DNA of 64,000 bases, taken from Phycomyces nitens. Its lineage: Eukaryota > Mucoromycota > Mucoromycetes > Mucorales > Phycomycetaceae. The notes under the pieces were generated by a model that saw only the letters and a list, made by a program, of their open reading frames with translations, made no database searches and was not told where the DNA came from. Shown here piece after piece: positions 1-10,461 of this stretch. The first letter of the stretch is position 1. Each line of letters starts with the position of its first letter. The DNA is taken from NCBI GenBank assembly GCA_022702545.1, contig JAHRBC010000005.1, positions 1,798,001 through 1,862,000 on the forward strand, given 5' to 3'. A program made the translations under genes and the position numbers.

Positions 1-234
1 GTAGATGTTCTTTCCTCTAGGGCGCTTGTGAGGCTTGGTTTCCAAATTATCGACCATTTAAAAAAATTGAATGTACGGAATCCGTTAAAATTTGACAATG
101 AACCTGAACAAAGTAAAAAGACAAGTACCGAATGAACAAAGAAATTGAAATTGGGCAAAGCAAGCAAGCAAGGATCAAGCAAGGCAAAAAGACTTTGGAC
201 TGAATGACGCGGAAGACTTGGATTGGACAAAGAA

Positions 235-390
235 AGAAGACTCACATTGAACGGCGCCAAAGGACTAACATTGAGCATAGCTGAAGACCGACCCTTGACA
301 GTGCTGGAAGGCCGAGCAGTGACATATCCCGAAGACAAAGCTGCTGCGATGCTGTACTTTGGCGAGAACTTGGTAGAATTACAATTTTGA
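235..390 (+). other. possible 3' end of a Ty3-type retrotransposon pol
   Basis: An open frame ends at the TGA at 388-390 with a C-terminus containing LEGRAVTYPEDKAAAM and then YFGENLVE. This resembles the extreme C-terminus of fungal Ty3/gypsy polyproteins. A purine-rich stretch (GGTCTGGGGGCGGGAA, 391-406) follows at once, where a polypurine tract and 3' LTR would be expected. A second, frame-shifted open stretch covers 1-135 at the window edge. No reverse transcriptase or integrase core is inside the window, so the assignment rests on position and tail sequence only. It could also be a fragment of an unrelated gene. Confidence 0.3.
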
Positions 391-1636
391 GGTCTGGGGG
401 CGGGAATATATGGTCTCCACCTTCTCGTGGTTATTCCTGTGAGTAGAAGCTTGTTGCTTTGAAACCAAGAGAGACCCTCCGTAAGATATATTGTTATATA
501 GTAAACTATGGTAACATGACCAACAATTGTAAAGATTATAATAAAATACCTACTGTTTATTCTGATTTTAGTCCATTTTATCTCATTAGATTGCAGTTGA
601 CAATCAATGATAGTTCATGAATTCGCATTTAACAATTATTATCAGTAGTAGTACGAGTCTATGAGTAAATCCTTTATTTCATGTGGTAATTAGGGGTTGG
701 GAACTTGTAGATACTGTGAGAGTGCTATTTATTAGAGGAAGAATATTATGGTGGTTAATATAGTTATTATTCTAGTTCCCTTTTACTTTTAATCTCTATT
801 GTGCAACGGTCGGTTATCACTGTTGTACTATGAATTGTATGTGAGCCTGGTGTGTAACTGCTCCTAGGATGTTAACTTGCCAGGGTCATTAGAAAAGAGA
901 AACTATACATTGGTTGTGGATTCTGGTTTTTACTCGACTCTGGTGTGTATACCACAGTATGTCAGAAAATATTTCTATTGCATAATTTGAACTTGATTCT
1001 GTTGGTTCAATTCTTTGTGTTTTGTAGATTTTTTAGAGCCTTTTTTTTGACAAGCATATCCAATATAATTTTTATAATAAAATGAACACGATGCGGTATA
1101 TTACATTTATGTAACTCTCCCCTATACAGATTTACTTTTATCGAAGCTAAAATATAGATATTTATTAAGATCCTATTAATCAATACTTTCTCAAATCCTT
1201 GAAATCCATTATATATGTGTGGTACAAATAGTCATATTTCCTTTTATATACACTTCTTTACAAATTCCGCTTATTCTAACATCCTTTATATCTATACAAG
1301 TACGCCTTTGTGGGTTGTCAGATAAACACCAATCGGTTTGTATTACAAATCTGCACAATTTTACTTAGAACAACAATTTTGAAATTTGTCAGACTGGTCT
1401 TAGGTCCTCTGGATTTCGTAAGAGGGTATCAAAAATGCACTTTTGGTGCAGATAGCAAATGGTCAGTGCTTGAAGATTTTTGTGAGTGAAAAATTGGGAC
1501 AATTTGATGAATATTTAACCAACTCATGTAAAATAAATTGGTAATGGTGGATCGTAATATGCCTCACCAGGTTACCTAACAATGTATACGTTTCCAAGTC
1601 TGTGTTTATAAATATAAAGTAATTTTTTGTCAAATA
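391..1636. other. AT-rich non-coding stretch
   Basis: If the upstream tail is a retrotransposon, the first few hundred bases may be its 3' LTR, but I could not find a second copy or a clear end. The rest has no open frame of note, no tRNA-like fold and no recognisable gene. Confidence 0.4.
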
Positions 1637-2966
1637 CAGTGGAGTTGATTCCGGAATGGCATAGCTTTGACATCCCGAGTTTTTTTTTAAGAAAATAAAA
1701 TACCTATACCTCTGTTTTTTTTATAACTATTTTCAATTTGATTCTATACATGCCTTTATAAAACATTTCTGACAATATTCCCAAGCGAATGGAAATCCCA
1801 ATTGAAGTCAGAGGAATGGTTATTGGTGCTTTTGAGGCAGGAGTAAAAGTGTCAACCATTTGTGAGCGATATAATGTAGCACGCCGTACTGTATATAATA
1901 CAATGTAAAGATACAAAGAGACTGGAACCACAGTCATACAAAGACACAAGGGACCCTCAAGGATATTTGGTGAACAAGACTTACACGTTTTGCGCAGAGA
2001 TAAAAAAAGATCGAGCGGCCATCTTGAATATGTTGATCAACATAATGGGTTTAAATTTGAAAAGATTTGCTTGCAAGGACACAATGCGTGCTGTCATAAA
2101 GACTCTTCCTATGAAGTTTTGCATAGCTGGATATAAGCCATGGCTCACTGAGTAGCGTCGCAGAAACCGCCTTGCCTTTTCTCAGCATGCCACAAAGGTG
2201 AATCAACGCTGGTATGGAGTGATTTGGAGTGATGCATTGACATTTATGTTGTTACCAATGCGCAAAAATGTACGAGTCTGGCGTCTTCAGTCAGAAAAGT
2301 ACGCCATAGATTGTGTACGTCCCAGGATCCAAGGTAGTGGAAGATATGTGATGATCTGGGGATACGTCTGGTCTGATGGTGTTGGGCCGATGGTAATCGG
2401 GAGCAATGGGAGTGCAAAAACATACTCTAAAACACTCTTGTTCCCTTCAAAAACAATTTGGAATATGATAAAGATGACTGTTTTGTCTTTTAATAAGACA
2501 ATGCTCCATGACATCAAACCAAAATGGTGAAAAAGGATCAAAATAACGCTAATTCAGAGGTGATTAAGCGACCTGCATTCAGTCCAGATCTCAGCCCAAT
2601 TGAGAATATCTTGGCTTACCTAGGAAGTATGGTGAAAGCTACAAAACCCCAGCCCAAGAGCCTTAAAGATTTGAAGTGATTGTAGAAAGAAGAATGGTAT
2701 AAAATACCAGTTGAAGTGTGTGCAGCTCATTGCAATTATAAACCAAATCAACTACATGCACTTCAAAATAATAAAGGATTATACACAAAATACTAAAAGA
2801 AAGTTAATAATATATTTTATTAACACCATGCTTTGCTCTTTATTTCAGTAAGTTTTGATACTATGTTATTATAGTAGAAATCAAGAAAAGAAGGATAATG
2901 GTATAGCTATGTATATTTTTATTTTTTAGGAGTCAAATTTGGGCCATTAGCCAACCTACGGGACTG
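1637..2966 (+). mobile_element. decayed Tc1/mariner element (family 1), 1330 bp
   Basis: The element is flanked by TA dinucleotides (1635-1636 and 2967-2968). Its ends form imperfect inverted repeats: the left end starts CAGTGGAGTTGATTCC and the right end, reverse-complemented, starts CAGTCCCGTAGGTTGG. Shared blocks AATGGC and TTTGAC lie further in. The length is typical for Tc1. Inside is a broken plus-strand transposase: a helix-turn-helix N-terminus from about 1789 (MEIPIEVRGMVIGAF), a WSDA..F block and VMIWGYVWSDGVGP in the catalytic core, a DNAP block near 2504 and SPDLSPIENI near 2580. These parts are separated by frameshifts and stop codons, so the copy cannot make transposase. Confidence 0.85.
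1789..2795 (+). pseudogene. Tc1-type transposase pseudogene (family 1)
   Basis: This is the coding remnant of a DDE transposase that would cut and paste the element at TA sites. In order it shows an N-terminal DNA-binding region (1789-1905), a linker, the first catalytic block (VIWSDA near 2220-2240, where the family usually has SDE), the second Asp block (DNAP, about 2504-2515) and the third acidic residue in PIEN (about 2590-2605). Stops fall where the family usually has Gln or Trp: TAG after LTE (2152-2154), TAA just before DNAP, and TGA inside DNAPWH. At least two frame changes are needed to read the whole protein. Family membership is secure; activity is excluded. Confidence 0.85.
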
Positions 2967-3003
2967 TATATTGTGATAAAATAAAATAATAGAAAAACAG
3001 ATA

Positions 3004-3823
3004 TTAATATATGGTGCGGCCACCATGAGCCTTTATTAAAGCTCTTACTCTGTCAGGTATATTTGCGATAAGAGTATACCGTACTTCAGGGTCTAACCAC
3101 TCCCGCTCCTAAAGAACACAAGTTTTTAGGTCATTAACATTGTTAATAGGCCCCTTTATCTCTTGAACTTTGGCTCTTAAAGCATGTCAAACATGCTCGA
3201 TCGGGTTAAGATCTGGACTTTGGGATATTCAGTAGTCGAATCGGTGAATTTCAAAACGTTTCTTTTACCATGTTGTATACGAGCCAGTACGACAGTTGAA
3301 ACCGTCTTCTTAAAACGTGAATATTGTGTCATGTTTCTCGTTAAATTTCGGGTACCATGGAGTGAATTCCTTGGAAAAACAATTTATATATGCGTCTTGG
3401 TCAACAGGCCCTTTAATAAACGATAAATGCGCAAGATCACCGGCCCAGAAACCACCCCATACCATGACAGAGCCCTTTTCATATTTTTCTGCTATATGAA
3501 TATGGATGTCTTGGTGTCTTTCGCCAGGTTTACGTATCACAGATGGGTCAGAAGCATTACCCTTTACCATGAATCTGGACTCATCTGATCATATCATCCT
3601 ACTCCAGTTCTCAACGCTAAAGTTGGCTCTAGCTTTATCCCAGACTAGTTTCTTTTCAGTGTTTGATGGTGGTGTTAATTGTCGATCGAATGATGTTCAT
3701 GTAGTTTGCAATATCAGTTGGGGCATGGTTGGCATTAGAGAGCCAAATAATATATCCACGCTCAATCTCAGATAACTCGCATCTAGGATATGAGCATCTG
3801 GTTCTTTGACTTCTTGATGGCAT
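3004..3823 (-). pseudogene. Tc1-type transposase pseudogene (family 2)
   Basis: Read on the minus strand, the remnant starts MPSRSQRTRCSYPRCELSEI at 3823 and ends HGGRTIY followed by TAA at 3004-3006. Diagnostic pieces are SDESRFMVKGNASDP, GSVMVWGGFWAGDLAH and SPDLNPIEHV, the third carrying the last catalytic acidic residue. Several TGA and TAA codons interrupt it at positions usually occupied by Trp or Gln, and at least one frame change follows the N-terminal part. It is diverged from family 1 and lies only about 35 bp from that element in the opposite orientation. Its terminal repeats were not identified. It is non-functional. Confidence 0.8.
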
Positions 3824-5548
3824 TAGTGATCAAGTCAGTAAAAATGACTCTTGGAAGAATAACAAAAATAGACGTTAAAAAAATCCCCCACTTTTAAGAG
3901 TGGATCTAATTTATTTAGTCTGAGTGTATTGGCAAGGAGTGGGGTTGTATTGGTTCTGAATTCGATAAAAAGCTTGTTGCAAGTATTTCTGATAGAATTA
4001 AAGCCGTAATTACCTCTTATGGTAGAACACCCCAATATTAAACTCTACTTATTTTTTTATTTAAAAAATACACTATTTACTACTGGAATACAAATTTTCG
4101 AGTTTCTACAATAGACAGATGAAAATATATTTGCAAAAGATAATATGTATATTTTTGGGGTACAAAAATACTTTGATCTTACATTGACTTTTTTTCTGTA
4201 AGTGTATATCTGAGGCTATTCTTTGATTCCGTCTTACAAATATTGTGCTATACACTATTATTCTCCAGTATGTTCTAGTCAATTTATTATCTTGGTCAAG
4301 GATCCAATTTATGATAGATAATATGTAAATGTAGACGTCACCTAAAAGCTTCGTCTCCCTGGTCCCCTTTTCACATTCCAACAAAATTAATTATTTAAAT
4401 GACCCATACCCTCTTACCAAACTGTATCTCTCTCTTTCATGTAAGTACAATTTCCAAAGAAAAATTCTTCCGGTAAGTGATTTTCCATTATTTCTTTCTT
4501 GCTTTCCAAGCTAGAATGTATGTCAGCTTGGTATCTCCAAATGGCAATACTATATACTCTTGAGAAATAAATGCGTAGAATAAAACTCCTAACCCATTTG
4601 CTCTTCTAGATTCCACAAGGCCGTTGAAAAAAAGGACAAGGTAAACGTGTATCTGCCAACCTCAGACACTCGCAAGGCTATCGATGATGAGAAACGATGG
4701 CTCACGGTGTAGACCCGGAAATTAAAAAAAGGGGAGTAAAATACCTAGATAGTGTACCATGAATATTGTATACCTTTTTAATCGCTTTGCTTTTTAGGTC
4801 TGCCTGGGCGTTTAGTTCCTGGGCAGGGAGGTTTCTTTTCTGGACCTACAGGAGGAAGGCACGACTTTCTCTTGTACTGTGTCTACAACCTTTGGTGTTG
4901 TAGCACTGGCAATTTATTGCGCAAGTGTCTAGAGCGGATGGCTGCAGTATGCGCGATGCGGGCTGTGAACCCGATACTCTAGGAATTCAGACTTGGTTAT
5001 ATGGTGTATGCTGACGTGCAGCGCTGCCTAAAGATCATTCTGGTTCCCATACTCTCTTTTAATGTACAGACTCTATTTGTGCCGAAGTGTTTCGGCCAGA
5101 GTGTAGCCATCTTTTTTTTTTCTCCTTCGATGTCAGATCAGGTCTTCGTCCTGAGGGAGATGGATCCGTTTGCTTCTTGTTGGGCAAACGGTGAACTAAG
5201 AATCTGACAAAAATGCTGTACATTCTTTCAAAAATAAATTATTTAATAAAAAACCATCTATCAACCACATATTTATTTATTGGCTTTACTTTCACAATTG
5301 ATAATAATTCAGCAATATTAATATTGCTATTGTATTTGACATCGTTTAAATATCCAATAAAGTTGTACCCAACTTTAGATAATTAAATCTGTTATAGATA
5401 GATGTAAAATATTATCTAGAAAGTCCGCATCTGAGGCAAAAGTAAGATGTTTGATTCAATATTACCTATCAAGAAGTACCTAATTAACTATTACTACAGC
5501 CATTACAATGGTTGATATCTAAAATGACTGGATATTTTTCAATAATTA
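3824..5548. other. non-coding stretch with possible gene scraps
   Basis: Mostly AT-rich. At about 4610-4711 a short plus-strand stretch preceded by a splice-acceptor-like CTAG reads HKAVEKKDKVNVYLPTSDTR then KAIDDEKRWLTV and a stop, which looks like protein-coding sequence cut off from any gene. A relatively GC-rich patch lies at 4795-5000. Around 3885-3905 there is a small hairpin (CCACTTTTAAGAGTGG). No complete gene is supported. Confidence 0.4.
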
Positions 5549-5830
5549 CAGCTGTTCAGGTTCTGGGAAGACACATCTCTAAAATCCTGTTTTTTTTTTA
5601 TAATAAAGTACTGACATCTAGATCTGTTATTATTTCCACAGATTTTATCTTCAATTAAATATGAACCGTGTATTTAAAAAGTACTTGTAATGCTATTACT
5701 GACCAAAATAAAATCTCAGTTGAAGTCAAACAAATGATTGTTAATGCTTTTAATGGAAAAGCGCGTGCCGATAATTTGTGAGAGATAGAGTATAGCGCAC
5801 AATACTCTATACAATATAGTGTCATCCATT
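5549..5830 (+). mobile_element. 5'-end relic of a family-1 Tc1 element
   Basis: The sequence begins after a TA (5547-5548) with CAGCTGTTCAGGTTCTGGGA and parallels the left end of the element at 1637: the terminal repeat, a poly-T run, a TAATAAAGTAC block, and then at 5701-5830 the start of the transposase (ISVEVKQMIVNAFNG against IPIEVRGMVIGAFEA at 1789). The similarity fades after about 5830, so the rest of the element was deleted or has decayed beyond recognition. It carries an in-frame TGA and is non-functional. Confidence 0.65.
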
Positions 5831-6700
5831 ACGAGAAATTGCAAGGAGTATTGATGAGAGGTTTATTAAAATCTGCCTTTCTCGTATAACCTATATCTAT
5901 GGATATTACACATATTCTGTTCTTTAGATATAGTATTTTCAATGCTAATTTAAAAAATAAATAAATTGTTTTTGGTTTCAATACCAAACTCTCTTTATTT
6001 ATTTGCAATTATAGACCAAAATAATAGTTTCAATTTCGAAAACCCAGTTCTTTTTCTTGTAGTGCCAGAACCAAGTATTGTAAAGACAAGAAGTATCTTT
6101 CTGTGAGAGCCATTTTGAACCTTCTTTCCAGTAGAACAAACAACAAAATCAAGGTAAGCCAGATTTTAAATAACTAATAAATATATATCATAAAAGACAG
6201 ATTAACTAAGAATCTTAAAGTTATTCTTGGCACATAACAGCGTACCTTAATAATAAAGCTGCAATAGATCAAAGGATGAAGTGTGCAAAATAATTTAAAA
6301 AGCAGAAATATCAAAAGATAAATCTGACGAAAAAGCGCGTGAGAGTATCACCAAACACATCATCTACATAACTCGTCTAGGTTGGAGGCACAAAGAGGCG
6401 AGTGATCTTGTAACAATAAATGTATTCTATTTTTTTTTTATTGTTTTGAGCAGAATATTAATATGTGTATACCAGTTAAATAAATTCTACTATTTTTTAT
6501 TCGCGAGTTTTTGAATGACTTCAATTCTATAAAATTCTACAAAGGGATCTTGGGAGTATGTCGGGATTCCTCACTCCAAACTGACATTATTTCCTACCCC
6601 TTGCAGTGAACTTTTATAAATTATATCTAAGCAAAGTATCACCATCTCTTTTTATCCGCTCACTAAAAAGTCAATACTGTCAACATATATAAAGTAAATC
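5831..6700. other. AT-rich non-coding stretch
   Basis: No gene recognised. The sequence CACTAAAAAGTC near 6661 could be a terminus of the CACTA element to the right, but no matching partner end was found. Confidence 0.35.
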
Positions 6701-6710
6701 GTTTTTACTT

Positions 6711-9583
6711 TTATAAAAGAAGTTTTTTTGGCAGAAGAATGACGAGCATCGTTCTCTTATTTGTTCGACTAGTCTGCTCTCCAATGGTAACTTCCAACAA
6801 AATCCTGTGCACTGGCAGGATACTATTATGATCAGGCGTAGAAAATTCGTTTTTATAAATCTCAACACCTTCATTCTTACGCAATCTGTTAGAAGTTGCT
6901 GTAAACCATCTGACAAATGTGAATACGTGTTGATTGTCATGGATCATGCGAGCCCAGTGGATGGCACCAATAGATGGCGGCGTAAACTTGTGAACAAAGA
7001 GATATTGGATCTGGACGGTATATGCGTTTACTATCTGATCATCAATACCAACATATAAAGCCTGTATGTAGGATCCATGGTTGCCTAATCCATTTGCTCC
7101 ACAGTATACTTGGCCAAGTAGATTGATCGACTTCAACTTCGTTATTTGATCATCCACAAAGGAGAGCCGAGAAGCAGCTTCCTAATAACTAGTGAGCTCT
7201 GCAATGCCATACTGTTCTTTAAAGTAACTCAACAAATGAAGATAATCTACATCTCTCATTGATATTGTCTTTCCAAGTTGCAGGGGAAAGGCCAAGAAAG
7301 GAAGAAGTTCATTGCCATTAATAGAAATCTCTGGATTCAAGTGACACGTAGGGTACTTGAGTGAGTATAAGTAACTGGTTACGATACTACTGTGAGGAAG
7401 GACGTTCGAGTTATCGAGTATTTAAGGCCGGGTTACTAGCTAGCAATGGTTGTTATTCCGATTGGAGGCGTGGTAACGAGGGACGGTAACTACTGCTAAG
7501 GGGATACGTTCTCAAGACAATAGATATGCACTCAGTAAGGTTTAAGGATGCGTCAAATACTATTTATGACCAGGAGTATGGGGATGAGAATCAGTTGTCA
7601 AATAAAATAAAAATAGGAAGGTGATTCTACCGAGGTAAAAAGGTATCTTTATTAACTTCACTAAACTTCCTCACTTATGGCCACCTCTGCCTTCATACTA
7701 CTCTGCTACTTCTCCTTCTTCACACTCCGCCCTACTTCGCCTGGCCTTCTGCTTCAAGGTGGCGGCCACCAACCACCACGCCCACCATCTCACAAGGAAG
7801 CGTCCAAGAAGTGCTGCAAGTTGAATTGGTGTTGAGTGTCTGTGATAGTGGCAGGTGGAAGTGTGGATGTAGATACAAGCTTGGAAAAGACAGAAGAGAA
7901 TGGGATTTGGCTGGAATATCCAAGAACTGCTTGCACATAATCGGCCTTGTATGATTCCTCAACAAAATTCCTCGTGTAAGTTGCCTCAAAACTATCCTTT
8001 CTGTTAGTGCTCACGTTCTTTAACAAACCATTGTATCGCTCGAACCCAAAGAGCCAATAGCCATACACTGGTCCAAAATCACGAACGGTCTCGCGAAGAT
8101 GGAGGTGCAGATGCATATTGCAGGTGAGGACACTAGGAGGGTAAAGGCGCTCGCACTTTTGGCAGAGTTTCTCAAGGTAGTCATGGGCATTGTCGAGTTC
8201 TTCAAATGATATTGATGGTTTGGCAAGGAGACGGCAGGCATCGACAAAGTCCATCCAGTTTTTGAACTTGTCATTGTTGAGGATATCCTTTAGCAAAACG
8301 GGAGAGTATGCCAGCACCCAGGACTTCCACTCGTCAGCTTTCATGAACGAAAATCCCTTTCCAATTTTTGCTGTTAACGAAGTATACGAGGCTGGTAGGA
8401 TCATCGTCTTGGATATCTTTTGCATGTCGTTTAGTTGTCCACTGTTGATATCGCCACCAGCAATCCACTTGTCCATCATCCTCTTTGCTGTACTCAAGAA
8501 TAAGTTGTGCATGGGATCAATGATCGTTCCACGTACTAGATCAAAGTATCCAAGGCGATGCAGCTGCGACCATCGAACACCATTTTCGATCTCCAGCTGA
8601 TGCCTTTCTGAGGGCGTACTAGCACTCTTCCACACCTCAGCATGCACCCTGTTTTCGACATCATTACGAATAGACCACTGCGAATAGTCAAAACCACGGA
8701 AGTCCACACTGCTTGTCCCAGCAAGACGACTGAATTGACGGCTGCATTTGTAGCAGGCATTAGTGCTATTGTGGGACGTAAATCCGCTTGTTTTTCTGGC
8801 TGCTGGAATATCACATGCCACCATAAGGAGCGCAGCACGGACAGTTGTTCCAGATCCACATTCAAAGGTTGGAATCGTCATTCCAACGTACAACTGCTCA
8901 AGGTCATCCACCAACGGCTTGAGATAGTTGTTGATCTCATACGACTTGGGCTCCTTTGGTCCAGGCATTAACCCAACCAAGACGACGTTCTCTGGTTTGA
9001 ATCTTTCATCTCTGGGCAAGTTGTTGATTGCCAAATATATGGCACCAGAGGAATGGGTGACACCATCGAAAGGCTGAAACCAGTCGATGTTGAGAGTCAA
9101 CATAAGAGAACGAGGGCGACCAACAAATGAAAGACCATCACTGTCTTTTAACTCCTTCCACATCTTACCATCGTATATATCGCACATGGTGTCTGTCACC
9201 TTCAACTCATCGTTCCAGAGGCCGATCTTCTGCTCAAAACCAGGACAAAGAAAGAGAATCTTGAGAGAATCTTTGATGGACTGATACACAAAGATTTTCT
9301 TTGGCACCATGGCACCAGACGTCGACTTCTTTGTCAGCTCACAGTTGCAAGTTATATTTGCGCCTATTTTCACAGAGCTACAGAGGGGAGGAACGGCAAT
9401 GGATTCTTCATAGATCTGGTGGCAATCTGGGCATGAAACGAATCTTTTTATATCTTTAGTGATATCACTAAAACCCGTCATCTTCTGAAGACCAGCAAGA
9501 CTTGTTGGGAGCTGAAAATCATGTTTCTAGATCGTCAAGAGCTCGTTGATGAATTTGATCAAGACAGTGGCTCCACTTGTTGA
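6711..9583 (-). pseudogene. CACTA-type (tnp2 family) transposase pseudogene, split by an LTR-like insertion
   Basis: Minus-strand remnant of a large transposase. The N-terminal part (from about 9583) reads TVLIKFINELLTI, a TAG stop, then HDFQLPTSLAGLQKMTGFSD. A 563-codon open frame (9481-7790) holds the tnp2 core: CPDCHQIYEE, SLMLTLNIDWFQPFDGVTHS, GAIYLAINNLPRDERFKPEN, VVLVGLMPGPKEP, VACDIPAARKTSGF, and RLGYFDLVRGTIIDPMHNLF. After the insertion at 7342-7752 the C-terminal domain resumes (PEISINGNELLPFLAF, 7334 downwards; IQYLFVHKFTPPSIGAIHWA near 6950) and ends with a stop near 6711. A TAG within the C-terminal part and frame changes near the insertion show that it is dead. The internal 563-codon frame can be mistaken for a live gene. 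Confidence 0.85.
7342..7752 (+). mobile_element. solo-LTR-like repeat, copy A, inserted in the CACTA transposase
   Basis: A 411-bp non-coding block interrupts the transposase reading frames. TTCAAG is found on both sides (7336-7341 and 7753-7758), as expected for a target-site duplication. The block starts TGACACGTAGGGTACTTGAG, carries a TATTTAAGG promoter-like motif near 7420 and a polyadenylation-like AAATAAAATAAAAA near 7600. A second copy in the opposite orientation lies at about 42800-43213. The 3' end does not finish in the usual CA, so the exact right boundary is uncertain. A solo LTR of a retrotransposon is the best reading. Confidence 0.6.
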
Positions 9584-10173
9584 TCTCATGCCGGGATGTG
9601 AATAGAACAAAAAAAGGTAATGAATACACGCATTGGGGTTTTAGTCATGGCAGGAGTACCAAGAGGTCTATTTTTAAAAATAAAATATATTAACACTCTT
9701 TTCTTTTCAATATTTTTGCTGTACTTATTCAATACTGACCTTTACTGGTGAGGTTTTTGCCCTCGATATCTTCTCGGCTTCAAGATCAAAGTCATCATTG
9801 CAATTATTGAACTGTAATTGGCAATCTCCATGGGATGACTATTGATGGTTTGCACCCGGATTGATGTCACTTGTTTCTACAGATATGAAATGATGGTTTG
9901 TTGGCCTTATAGTAAAGTGATGGTAATATTGAGAGGTGAAACGAAAGGATGATTTTCCTTGGTATTTTATAGATAAATGAGAGAATGATGTCACTGACCA
10001 TGCTAAACGTTTAAAGAAAGAAAGAAAAAGGGAATATTTAATGATTGAGCTGAAAGTATCGAATTGTTAAACTATCAAGAGGTCTGGAGACTATATTAAC
10101 ATCTATTTTGAATATATATATCTTTTAGATGTCTTTATCAACAGTCTTGTTTAGATGACAGTCATTTAATTGT
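9584..10173. other. non-coding stretch
   Basis: Upstream flank of the CACTA remnant. I see no gene and no clear matching terminal repeat. Confidence 0.4.
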
Positions 10174-10461
10174 TCAGACAGCCATTGAGGCCATAGTTGA
10201 TTCTTCTTGTTGGTTTTCTAGATGTCTCGACTGGGAAAAATTCACAAGTTTAGAGTCTTTTATTCCAACAGCTAGCTGTCTTGAGACAAGATACTCTTCC
10301 CACGCCTTCTTGATCTCATTCTTTAAAGAAGATTCGGTTGGCCTTTGACTATAATTAGTAATACTTATGCAGCTTACTCTTAATTTCCAACCAAGATTCC
10401 CGAGATCAAGAATTCTGGTTGCATCTGCGGAATCTATTGGAATCTCAGATTCATGTTTCAA
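10174..10461 (-). CDS. unassigned 95-codon open frame
   Basis: The translation (MKHESEIPIDSADATRILDL...) has a protein-like composition with charged helical stretches (KNEIKKAWEEYLVSRQLAV) but matches no family I know. There is no obvious upstream exon. It lies in a transposon-rich region just outside the CACTA remnant, so a fragment of an element-encoded protein is as likely as a host gene. It may also be a chance frame. Confidence 0.22.
   Translation of the reverse strand: MKHESEIPIDSADATRILDLGNLGWKLRVSCISITNYSQRPTESSLKNEIKKAWEEYLVSRQLAVGIKDSKLVNFSQSRHLENQQEESTMASMAV

Noticed and set aside
4920..4985. A GC-rich stretch that looked briefly like a tRNA gene (GGGCTGTGAACCCG)
   Set aside because: The stems do not pair into a cloverleaf and there are no matching A and B box promoter elements at tRNA spacing.
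7790..9481. A 563-codon open frame that could be annotated as an intact host gene
   Set aside because: Its sequence is the core of a tnp2/CACTA transposase, preceded by an in-frame stop and followed by a frame-broken C-terminal domain; it is a pseudogene fragment.
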